From an uncultured Desulfobacteraceae bacterium (GTDB lineage: Bacteria > Desulfobacterota > Desulfobacteria > Desulfobacterales > UBA2174), in the NCBI GenBank assembly GCA_937982505.1, contig CALJLV010000095.1, forward strand, positions 1 to 38,761: 38,761 bases of DNA. Reading direction: 5' to 3'. Below the pieces are notes generated by a model. That model worked only from the letters and a program-made list of their open reading frames with translations. It did not search any database and was not told the DNA's origin. Below are positions 24,275 through 31,931 of the stretch, piece after piece (the first letter of the stretch is position 1; every line of letters begins with the position of its first letter). The position numbers and the translations under genes were made by a program.

Positions 24275-25132
24275 ATGGGCGCCTGGCGCACGCGAACCAC
24301 CCTGGCCGCCCTCATCGTCCTGGCGCTGGCCATGGGGGACATCCTCATCGACGCGGTTTTCGAAGGCCGCGGCCACGTGTTCAAGGTGGCGGCCGGCCAC
24401 ACCGAGCGCATCAGCGGCAAGCTGATGGGCAACCTCAAACCCCATCCGGGCCAGGGGTCGCTCCTGGGCAGCCGAATCGAGGATCCGGCCCTGCTGGACA
24501 GCATTCTGGCCGGCGAACCCGCCTACCCGTCCTTCCAACTGCGTTTTCTGGAGCTCAGCGGGCGGCTCTGGCGCGCCGAGCTGACCGCCGACGGCGGCAG
24601 TCCCCCCGGGGACTATCCCGTCCGCGTCTACCAGCGCGGGGTTGGCCCCGATCCGGACATACCGCCTTTAACGGTAAGGGTCTTTGCCGACGCGGCGGCC
24701 CTGCGCGCCAGCCAGGCCTCCTTTTTCCGGCGCCTCCTGGGCGTTGCGCCGGGAACCGCGGCCGGCGTGCTCCTGCCGGTGGTGCTCTTTCTCTTCTACG
24801 GCATCTGGCGCGCGGCCGACGGGGACCTGGAAGGGCTCCAGGCCCAGGGGTACGGCCCCATCTACAAGATGGCCCATCGCAAGACCGTCTGGGAGATCAG
24901 CTATGGCCTGGGCACCGCCCACGGCCTGCGCAGGGGGGATCGCCTGGATCTGGTGGATGGCCGCCGGCGCCCCACCGGCTACGCGTTCGAGGCCGGATCG
25001 GTGGGCGCCGAGTCGGGCGAGGCGCTTCTGGATGCCGCCGTGCCCCTCAAGCCCGGATGGATGGTGGCGCGGCGGCAGCCGGACGCGGCCGCCGCCGGCA
25101 CGGAGGCGGACAAGGATCAGCCCTCGATCTGA
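24275..25132 (+). CDS. Two-helix membrane protein with periplasmic and cytoplasmic domains
   Basis: Family not recognised. The protein is 285 aa with an N-terminal signal anchor (about 8-28), a periplasmic region (about 30-155) rich in beta-type sequence and ending in PPLTVRVFADAAALRAS, a second helix (about 160-178, AAGVLLPVVLFLFYGIW) and a C-terminal cytoplasmic domain of about 100 residues (YKMAHRKTVWEISYGLG...). GGGGGTGAG precedes the ATG. It is the last gene of the TauE/SafE operon and its final 16 bp overlap the end of the convergent CBS gene. Confidence 0.65.
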   Translation: MGAWRTRTTLAALIVLALAMGDILIDAVFEGRGHVFKVAAGHTERISGKLMGNLKPHPGQGSLLGSRIEDPALLDSILAGEPAYPSFQLRFLELSGRLWRAELTADGGSPPGDYPVRVYQRGVGPDPDIPPLTVRVFADAAALRASQASFFRRLLGVAPGTAAGVLLPVVLFLFYGIWRAADGDLEGLQAQGYGPIYKMAHRKTVWEISYGLGTAHGLRRGDRLDLVDGRRRPTGYAFEAGSVGAESGEALLDAAVPLKPGWMVARRQPDAAAAGTEADKDQPSI

Positions 25133-25677
25133 CAGGCGCTCAACAGGCGCGTGACCTCGGCGAACACGTCGGTCAGCCGCAGGATTCCCACCACTTCGTC
25201 GTTTTCGGTGACCAGCAGGCTCTGATGGCGCCCCATGAGGAGCTGGTGGATGGCCTCGTCCAGGGTGGCGTTGGCTTCCACGTACTCCCCTTCCTGGGGC
25301 GTGTACATGAATTCCCTGACCCGTCGGTCGGCCCCTTTCTGGCAGATGTCGTTGAGCGGCATGTCCCAGAGGTGGTAGGTCCCGAGCATGGATTTGAGAA
25401 ACTTGCGGGTAAAGCCCAGGTGGGCCATCCCCTCGGGGTTGCCGATCTCCTTGTACTTGGGCTCCAGGGCCCGCAACACGTCCAACTGGCTGAGCTTGCC
25501 CACCACCCGGGACTGGTCGTCGGTGACCATCACGGCCCGGTGCCGGTAGCGGGACCCGTCGAACTGGGCCTGGGCCTGTTCCAGGGCCCGGACCGCCTCC
25601 ATCAGGGTGGCCGTCTCGGGCACCCGCGCGTATTCGGAAAGGGGCACCATCAGCTCTTTGACGCTTCGATTCTTCAT
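25117..25677 (-). CDS. Tandem CBS-domain protein
   Basis: A 186-aa soluble protein made of two CBS domains, about 1-75 (VKELMVPLSEYARV...VVGKLSQLDVL) and 118-178 (VREFMYTPQEGEYVEANATLDEA...VVGILRLTDVF), with a linker. Such pairs bind adenine nucleotides and act as regulatory modules. No catalytic domain is attached, so a role modulating a partner, for example the DASS transporter or the DUF294 protein of the same island, is plausible. AAAGG precedes the ATG. It is the last gene of the eight-gene minus-strand operon and its 3' end overlaps the convergent gene by 16 bp. Confidence 0.9.
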   Translation of the reverse strand: MKNRSVKELMVPLSEYARVPETATLMEAVRALEQAQAQFDGSRYRHRAVMVTDDQSRVVGKLSQLDVLRALEPKYKEIGNPEGMAHLGFTRKFLKSMLGTYHLWDMPLNDICQKGADRRVREFMYTPQEGEYVEANATLDEAIHQLLMGRHQSLLVTENDEVVGILRLTDVFAEVTRLLSACQIEG

Positions 25678-25777
25678 CGTTGGCCTTTCACGGTGAGGTT
25701 AAAGCGGTTTCGATCCGTCCTGCCAGCGGGCGCCCGCGGCGCAATAGAACGAAACAACGCCGCGGGCCCATCCGGGT

Positions 25778-26245
25778 TCAGGGTTTCTTTTCGTCTTTTT
25801 CCTGCTCGAAGACCTTGCTCGGGTAGCGGATCAGCTCCTTGATGCGGGCCTTGCGGATCTTTTCTTCATGGGTGTTCTTCTTTTCGAAGGCCTCGCCGAT
25901 CTTGATCATCAGATCCTCGAGCTTCACCGGCTTGAGCAGGTAGTCGAAGGCGCCCAGCTTCATCCCCTCGATGCTGGTCTCCACCGAGGCGTGGCCGGTG
26001 AGCAGGATGACCTCCGCCAGGGGCTGCTGCCGTTTGATTTCCCGCAGGGTTTGAATCCCGTCCATCCCGCCGGGCATGCGGATGTCGAGAATCACCACGT
26101 CAAAGAGCCGTTCCTTCATCAACTCCAGGGCCCGCTCGCCGCTGGTGACCCCCACCGAATCGATGTTGCGCTTCTGCATGCGCTTGACGGTGGTTTCGGT
26201 GAAATCCGCCTCGTCGTCCACCACCAGGATGCTGAAATGATCCAT
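25778..26245 (-). CDS. Receiver-only response regulator
   Basis: A 155-aa single-domain receiver with the acidic pair Asp10/Asp11, phosphoacceptor Asp54 (VVILDIRMPGG), Thr in LLTGHAS and Lys in LLKPV. The loop after the phosphoacceptor has an extra glycine (MPGGMDG) compared with its three paralogues in the operon. About 35 charged residues (EEKIRKARIKEL...EKDEKKP) follow; there is no DNA-binding or enzymatic output domain. AAGGAGG lies four bases before the ATG. It sits between the DASS transporter and CBS genes, suggesting that it acts by protein contact. Confidence 0.93.
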   Translation of the reverse strand: MDHFSILVVDDEADFTETTVKRMQKRNIDSVGVTSGERALELMKERLFDVVILDIRMPGGMDGIQTLREIKRQQPLAEVILLTGHASVETSIEGMKLGAFDYLLKPVKLEDLMIKIGEAFEKKNTHEEKIRKARIKELIRYPSKVFEQEKDEKKP

Positions 26246-26327
26246 GGGACCTCCTTGTTCGCCCTCCGGCGAATCCGCTCGTCTCTAAGATGAAGCCCAA
26301 CCGCGCCCCCCACGGGCCCGGTGCCGG

Positions 26328-28001
26328 TCAACCGCCGAAGCTCATGAAGCGCCAGTAACCGAAAATGGTCCAGAACCAGAGCACCAGCCAGCCGAGAATC
26401 GTCACGGGAATCCCGTACTTGACAAAATCCATGACGTCAAGGAGCCGTTCGCCGGTTTCCGGATCGCGGCCCATGCCAAAGCAGATGGCGTTGTTGGGGG
26501 TGCCCACCACCAGAAAGTTGGCGAAGGACGAGGAGAAGGAGGTGATCAGCCCCACCTTCCAGACGCTCACGTTGGCGATGGTGGCCATGGGCAGGACGAT
26601 GGGCCCCAGGGCCGCCACGGTGGCCCCGTCGCTCATGAAGTTGGTCATGGTGCCGGTGAGGATGCTCACCCCCACCACCAGGCCGTCGCCGTGGGTCATG
26701 AACTCGGGCAGGGAATTGACGAAGGCCGAGGCCAGCCACAGGGCCCCGCCGGTGAACTTGAGGGCCACGCCCATGGCGCAGGCCGCGGCATAGAGGCCCA
26801 CCACGTCAAAGGCCACGCCTTCCTGGATGTCTTCCCAGGAGATGATGCGGCACAGGAACATGGCCATGACCGCATAGAGGGTGGGGCCGCCCAGACCGGC
26901 GTGTTCGCCGATCACGACCCACGCGACCACCAGCAGCGTCAGAATGACGGCCATGAGGGCTTCCTTGCCCCCGAACTTGGGCATCCGGGCCACCTCGGCT
27001 TTGACGATCTCGCTGGGATTCATCTCCTTGACGAGAAACTTGGGCTTGCAGCGGATGTACATGTAGATGCCGATGGCCAGGGACATGACCGGCACGAAGG
27101 GCATGCCCAGCTTCATCCACTGCAGAAAGGAGATGGGCGCGCCGTACTGCATCAGGTAGCTGACCATGATGGCGTTGCGCCCCCCGGCCGCCGGGGACCC
27201 CGGACCGCCGTGGTTGGCGGCGAAGGTCAGCCCCAGGAGCAGGAAGATGGCCAGGGCCCGGTCCTTCTTGACCCCGTACATCTTGCAGGTCACCTTGTAG
27301 ACCCCCATGAGCACCGGGATCAGCAGGGCCACCAGGGCGTGCTCGGACAAAAAGGCGGCCGAAAACGAGAGCATGGGCAGAAAGACGAGGGCAAAGGCCT
27401 TGGTGCTCTTGATGCGGCTGAGCAGGATCAGCCCGATGCGCTTGTCCAGGCCGGTCTTGGCCACCCCCACGGCCACGGCCAGAATCCCGAAGATGAAAAA
27501 GACCGCATCGGTCATGTAGGCCCGGGAGATGTCGTTGAGGGGCAGCACGGCGAAAAGGTAGAGCACGACCCCCACCATGATGTCGGTGGCCCCCAGGGGC
27601 AACGATTCGGTACCCCACAGAAAGGCCGCCAGAAAGAGCAGGGCGATGGTGATCTTGGCCAGGCGGGCCACTTCCTCGGCGGTCAGCAGCGGTTTGGGCG
27701 CGCCGTGTCCCCCGGCGTCTTCCGCCCCGGCCGGGTGGTGGTCCCCAGCGGCCTTGAACGCCTCGGGGCGCAGGCGCTTGTTGACCGTGTCGACGATGGT
27801 GTTGCAGTCGCTGGGCATCTGGTACCCGGAGGGCTTTTCCTGGGACACCATCTCGAGCATGCTGGCCGGGGGGGGCATGATCACGGCGACGGCAAACAGG
27901 GCAAAGGCGATGAGCAGCAGGACCGGCTTGTAGCCGGGCATGCTTTTCCAGGTCCAGGATTGATCCAGACCGGGGCTGGCGGCTGGGGCGTGGTGGGCCA
28001 T
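26328..28001 (-). CDS. DASS/SLC13-family anion transporter
   Basis: A 557-aa integral membrane carrier with about 11-12 helices in two repeats. The hairpin regions are recognisable (NHGGPGSPAAGGRNAI near 263-278; FANFLVVGTPNNAICFG near 493-509). At the two places where family members carry the Ser-Asn-Thr cation and substrate motif, this protein reads SEH (219-221) and SDG (457-459). A soluble insertion of about 70 residues with a His/Gly-rich stretch follows the first helix (about 45-115). AAGGAGGATAC gives a strong start. DASS members move dicarboxylates, citrate or sulfate with sodium. Substrate here is unknown; the altered motifs advise caution. It is flanked on both sides by receivers. 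Confidence 0.85.
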   Translation of the reverse strand: MAHHAPAASPGLDQSWTWKSMPGYKPVLLLIAFALFAVAVIMPPPASMLEMVSQEKPSGYQMPSDCNTIVDTVNKRLRPEAFKAAGDHHPAGAEDAGGHGAPKPLLTAEEVARLAKITIALLFLAAFLWGTESLPLGATDIMVGVVLYLFAVLPLNDISRAYMTDAVFFIFGILAVAVGVAKTGLDKRIGLILLSRIKSTKAFALVFLPMLSFSAAFLSEHALVALLIPVLMGVYKVTCKMYGVKKDRALAIFLLLGLTFAANHGGPGSPAAGGRNAIMVSYLMQYGAPISFLQWMKLGMPFVPVMSLAIGIYMYIRCKPKFLVKEMNPSEIVKAEVARMPKFGGKEALMAVILTLLVVAWVVIGEHAGLGGPTLYAVMAMFLCRIISWEDIQEGVAFDVVGLYAAACAMGVALKFTGGALWLASAFVNSLPEFMTHGDGLVVGVSILTGTMTNFMSDGATVAALGPIVLPMATIANVSVWKVGLITSFSSSFANFLVVGTPNNAICFGMGRDPETGERLLDVMDFVKYGIPVTILGWLVLWFWTIFGYWRFMSFGG

Positions 28002-28070
28002 GTATCCTCCTTGGAAATCAGTTGGGAATAAACGTTGCCGAATTCGCGGACGCGGCTTGCCTCCCGCGTC

Positions 28071-28517
28071 TTACATGTCCGACAGGATCTTTCGGGGCGA
28101 CTGACTGAAGCGCCGGGTCTGGGCCACCCGGATCTTCTCCTCCAGGTTCTGGCGCTTGGCAAAGGCCTCTTCGGCCTTGCGCAGCAGTTCGTCGATGTCG
28201 GTGGGCTTCATCAGATAGTCGGTGGCCCCGGACTTGAGCCCGTCGATGGCCGATTCGACCGTCGCATGGCCGGTGAGCATGATGACCTCCACCATGGGGT
28301 ACTGGCGCTTGATCTCCCGCAGCACTTCATTGCCGTCCATTCCGGGCATCTTGACGTCCAGAATGACCACATGGACGGCCTGGGTGCGCAGGATGTCCAG
28401 GGCATCGGCCCCGCTTTTGGCGGTCAACGGGTCATATCCCCTGCGCTCCAGCAGCTTGGCGGTGGTCTGCAAGAATCGCTCCTCGTCGTCTACGAGCAAC
28501 AGCCTCATTTTTTCCAT
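28071..28517 (-). CDS. Receiver-only response regulator
   Basis: A 148-aa receiver with Asp10/Asp11, phosphoacceptor Asp54 (VVILDVKMPG), Thr in MLTGHAT and Lys in LMKPT. It is followed by a short charged helix (LLRKAEEAFAKRQNLEEKI) and no output domain. GGGAGAGGAACC precedes the ATG. It lies directly after the second Cache histidine kinase and directly before the DASS transporter, so the kinase is its likely phosphodonor. Confidence 0.94.
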   Translation of the reverse strand: MEKMRLLLVDDEERFLQTTAKLLERRGYDPLTAKSGADALDILRTQAVHVVILDVKMPGMDGNEVLREIKRQYPMVEVIMLTGHATVESAIDGLKSGATDYLMKPTDIDELLRKAEEAFAKRQNLEEKIRVAQTRRFSQSPRKILSDM

Positions 28518-28595
28518 GGTTCCTCTCCCTGTCGGTTGAAAGACAACACCCCGTACTGTCGAAAAGCTTCCCGGGGGCCGGCGGATCCGGCCCCC

Positions 28596-30296
28596 TCAGT
28601 CGGCCGATGGCAGGCGGATCCAGAACACGGTACCTTCGCCCGGATCGCTGTGCACCCCCATGCGGCCGCCCATGTGGGCCACGATGCCGTAACAGACCGA
28701 AAGCCCCAGACCGGTTCCCTTGCCCACCGGTTTGGTGGAAAAGAAGGGCGAAAAGACCCGCTCGAGGTGCTCGGGGCGGATCCCGCACCCGTTGTCGGTG
28801 ACCCGGATCTCCAGGAAGCGGTCGTCGGCCCGGGCCGCGTCCACCTCGATGCGCCCACCGGAACTGCCGAAACGCTCGGCCACGGCATCGACGGCGTTGT
28901 TGAGCAGGTTGAGCATCACCTGCTGAAGCTGGGCCGGATCGCCGTAAACCTGAAGATCCTCCGGTTCGAGGCGCGAGGTGATCCGGGTCCCCTGGACCGC
29001 CGCCTTGCCGGCCACCATGGCGATCATTTCATCGATGAAGGATTTGAGGGGCACCTGCTCGGAGCGCGGCGGATCCTGGCGGCCGAACTTCAGGATGGCC
29101 TGGGTGATCCGGGCGCAGCGGGAAATCTGCACGTCGATCTGGGCCAGGGAGTCCTCCAGGTCCGCCACGTCCTGGGCGGGCATGGCATCCCGGGCGGCCT
29201 TGAGGTCCTGGAAAATCGCCCGGATCAGGGCCTGCTCGCCCTTGATGATCTGCAGCGGGTTGTTGATTTCGTGGGCGAAACCGGCGGCCATCTCCCCCAG
29301 TTCGGCCAGGCGCGAAGCGCCGATGAGCTGCTGGCTGAGATTCTCCTTTTCGGCGTCGGTCTGCTCGATTCGCCGGATGATGCGGCCGGTCAGGTACAGG
29401 GCCGAAAAGAGAATCAGCGCGCCGCCCAGAACCGAGATGACCACCGTGATCAGGATGGTGGAGCGCAGCAGGTGAAACACGTCCCCGGTCTCCTGGCGCA
29501 CCACCAGGAGCCAGGACTTGTCCTTGAGCCAGGCCGTGGCATAGAGGAAATCGACCCCGCGCGCATCGGGATGGATGAAGGTGGTGGTGCCGCTCAGGGA
29601 AGGGGGCAGGTCGCCCATGGCCAGGGCCGGCGCCATCAGCGCCCCTCCCGAGCGCCGCTCGGTCTGCAGGATCCCGTCGCGGTTGACGATGAAGGCTTCT
29701 CCGGTGGCGCCGATCTGGATCCCCTGCACCAGGGTGCTGAAGGTCTTGGGATCCACCGTGGCGCGCAGAATCCACTTTCCGGAAGGGGTGGCCACCGCCA
29801 CGGCGATGACGAAGTGGGGCACCTGGCGAAAACCGAGAAACACGTCGCTGATGTAGTAGCCGTGCTTGACCACTTCCCGGAACCACTCGGTCTCGGCGTA
29901 GTTGATGCCGGTCAGGGCGTAGGGACCGTGGTAGGCCAGGTGGACCCCGGAGACGTCGAACACCCCCAGATCCACGAAGGCCCGGGTGTCCCTTTGCATG
30001 TTGCGGAAGACCTCCTCCAGGCGCTCGGGTTGCTGGATCTCGTCGAAGGAGTAGGTCCGCCCGGCGAAGACCAGGTCCTGGCGGCGTTCGTTGAGAAAGG
30101 ATTCGATCAGATGGCGGTGGTCGGCGACCACCAGCTTGAGGCTGTCGACGGCCGCGGTTTCGATGGCCGTCTTGAAGTAGTAGAAGCCGACGGCCAGAAT
30201 CAGCAGGAAGGGGATCAGCGGCACGCAGATCATGCTGACCAGGATCAGGTTCTTGATGGTGCGATAACGGCGTTTGGGAGAATCGTTGGGGCTCAT
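28596..30296 (-). CDS. Cache-domain sensor histidine kinase (copy 2)
   Basis: A 566-aa membrane kinase. Helices at about 16-41 and 280-303 flank a double-Cache periplasmic sensor (WFREVVKHGYYISDVFLGFR...WILRATVDPKTF). The HisKA phosphoacceptor is His342 in GFAHEINNPLQII, and the HATPase has NLLNNAVDAV, DNGCGI and GKGTGLGLSV. The ATG at 30296 is preferred because GAAGG precedes it; an in-frame ATG at 30308 adds four residues. It is clearly paralogous to the kinase at 31932-33599. It is placed between two receiver-only genes in the operon. Confidence 0.94.
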   Translation of the reverse strand: MSPNDSPKRRYRTIKNLILVSMICVPLIPFLLILAVGFYYFKTAIETAAVDSLKLVVADHRHLIESFLNERRQDLVFAGRTYSFDEIQQPERLEEVFRNMQRDTRAFVDLGVFDVSGVHLAYHGPYALTGINYAETEWFREVVKHGYYISDVFLGFRQVPHFVIAVAVATPSGKWILRATVDPKTFSTLVQGIQIGATGEAFIVNRDGILQTERRSGGALMAPALAMGDLPPSLSGTTTFIHPDARGVDFLYATAWLKDKSWLLVVRQETGDVFHLLRSTILITVVISVLGGALILFSALYLTGRIIRRIEQTDAEKENLSQQLIGASRLAELGEMAAGFAHEINNPLQIIKGEQALIRAIFQDLKAARDAMPAQDVADLEDSLAQIDVQISRCARITQAILKFGRQDPPRSEQVPLKSFIDEMIAMVAGKAAVQGTRITSRLEPEDLQVYGDPAQLQQVMLNLLNNAVDAVAERFGSSGGRIEVDAARADDRFLEIRVTDNGCGIRPEHLERVFSPFFSTKPVGKGTGLGLSVCYGIVAHMGGRMGVHSDPGEGTVFWIRLPSAD

Positions 30297-30348
30297 GAGA
30301 ACCTTCATCGGCGACGGGGCGCCGGCAGGCTTTTCGCATCGGCGCGTT

Positions 30349-30729
30349 TCAAGCGTCCGCAGTCCTTCGCAACCGCTCCAGCCTGGCGGTGAGATCCTCG
30401 AAGTCGGCCGGCTTGAGAAAATAGTCCAGGGCCCCCAGCCGCACCCCTTCCATGGCCGTTTGGGTGGTGCCGTGGCCGGTAAGCAGGATCACCTCCACCC
30501 GCGGATGGGCCTGCTTGATCCGGCGCAGGGTTTCGATCCCGTCCATCCCCGGCATGCGGATGTCCAGGATCACCACGTCCACCGCCTCCCGGGAGAGGAT
30601 TTCGAGGCACTCCCGGCCGCTGAAGGCCGTCATCACGTGCTCGCCTCTTTCCGCCAGGCGCAACGAGAGCATCTCGACGAAATCCCTTTCGTCATCCACC
30701 AGGAGGATGCGAATCGGCAGGGCGCTCAA
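30349..30729 (-). CDS. Receiver-only response regulator
   Basis: A minimal 126-aa receiver with Asp12/Asp13, phosphoacceptor Asp56 (VVILDIRMPG), Thr in LLTGHGT and Lys in FLKPA, and nothing beyond the fold. Its ATG overlaps the stop of the upstream receiver-kinase hybrid by 4 bp, implying translational coupling and a likely one-to-one partnership with that kinase. Confidence 0.94.
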   Translation of the reverse strand: MSALPIRILLVDDERDFVEMLSLRLAERGEHVMTAFSGRECLEILSREAVDVVILDIRMPGMDGIETLRRIKQAHPRVEVILLTGHGTTQTAMEGVRLGALDYFLKPADFEDLTARLERLRRTADA

Positions 30730-31919
30730 GGCCTGGCCTCCTGCCCGCAGACCGGTGCCCCGGGTCCGCGGGCGGCCCCAGGATCGCCGCAGCGGTGGGG
30801 GACGGCCACCGTCATGGTGGTTCCCCGGCCCACCTGGCTGCGGACCGTGATGGTCCCGCCCATCCTGTCGACGATCTGGCGGGTCACGAAAAGCCCCAGA
30901 CCGGTCCCCTCTCCGGGAGGCTGGTCGGAAAAAAAAGGTTCGAAGATCCGCTCCAGGTTTTCCCCGGGGATCCCTTTACCGCTGTCCGCTACGGAAAACC
31001 GCAATCGGCCGTCCCCCGCCTCGATGCCCACGACGATGCGCCCTCCCCTTTGCGTGGCATGAATGGCGTTCACCAGAAGATTGATCAGGACCTGGCGCAG
31101 GCGGTCGGCTTCGATCCAGACCGCCGCCATCGGGGGCGACTGCCGCGCGACGGCAATCCCCTTGTCCTCGGCCTCCGCACGGACCAGCGCCAGGGTCTCG
31201 TCCACCAGCTCGTCCGGGCGCACCCGCGCCAGGCCCGGTGAATCGGGCCGCACCCCGCCCAGCAGCTGGTGGGTGATGGTCCGGGCCCGGGCGACCCCGG
31301 TGGCGATCTTGCCCACGGCGTTGACCATCCCTTCCCTGTAGGGGACATCCTCTAATTCCGGCTTCTGCAGCAGGGTGCCCAGATAGCCGGCGGCCTCGTT
31401 GATGATGGCCAAAGGATTGTTGATCTCATGGGCCACCCCGGCCGCCAGGGTCCCCAGGGCGGCCAGCCGCTCGCTGGCCGCCATCTGCTGGGCCATGTGC
31501 AACCGGTATTGCGAGTCCTGGCGCAGGGCCTCCAGGACGGCCTTCTTTTCGAAGGCCTGCTTGATTTTTTCCCACAGGTGATCGATGTCCACCGGCTTGC
31601 TCAGGTAATCGAAAGCCCCGGCCTGGATCCCCTCGAGCCCCTCACGGGTGTTGGCGTGTCCGGTGAGCAGGATCACCTCGGTATGCGGATGGCGGCGCTT
31701 GATCTCGCGCAGCGTGTCGATGCCGTCCATCCCGGGCATCCGAACGTCCAGGACCACCACATCCACGGGTTGTCGCGACAGGATCCGCAGGCCGCCGGCG
31801 CCGTCGGCGGCCTGGAACGGATCGATCCCCTGGCGCCGCATCCGCTTGACCAGCACGGCGCGAAAGGCCGCCTCGTCATCGACGAGCAGCAGGCGCAGGC
31901 TATTGAGCCGATCGGCCAT
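30726..31919 (-). CDS. Receiver-histidine kinase hybrid (soluble)
   Basis: A 397-aa cytoplasmic protein with the unusual order receiver first, kinase second. The receiver has Asp14/Asp15, Asp58 (VVVLDVRMPG) and Lys108. A linker helix (QAFEKKAVLEALRQDS) leads to the HisKA with His164 in GVAHEINNPLAII, and then the HATPase with NLLVNAIHAT, DSGKGI and GEGTGLGLFV. No membrane helix or sensory domain is seen, so its input is presumably phosphorylation of its own receiver by another kinase. GAGGAGG lies eight bases before the ATG. Gap to the upstream kinase gene is 12 bp. Confidence 0.93.
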   Translation of the reverse strand: MADRLNSLRLLLVDDEAAFRAVLVKRMRRQGIDPFQAADGAGGLRILSRQPVDVVVLDVRMPGMDGIDTLREIKRRHPHTEVILLTGHANTREGLEGIQAGAFDYLSKPVDIDHLWEKIKQAFEKKAVLEALRQDSQYRLHMAQQMAASERLAALGTLAAGVAHEINNPLAIINEAAGYLGTLLQKPELEDVPYREGMVNAVGKIATGVARARTITHQLLGGVRPDSPGLARVRPDELVDETLALVRAEAEDKGIAVARQSPPMAAVWIEADRLRQVLINLLVNAIHATQRGGRIVVGIEAGDGRLRFSVADSGKGIPGENLERIFEPFFSDQPPGEGTGLGLFVTRQIVDRMGGTITVRSQVGRGTTMTVAVPHRCGDPGAARGPGAPVCGQEARP

Positions 31920-31931
31920 CGGGCAGCCTCC

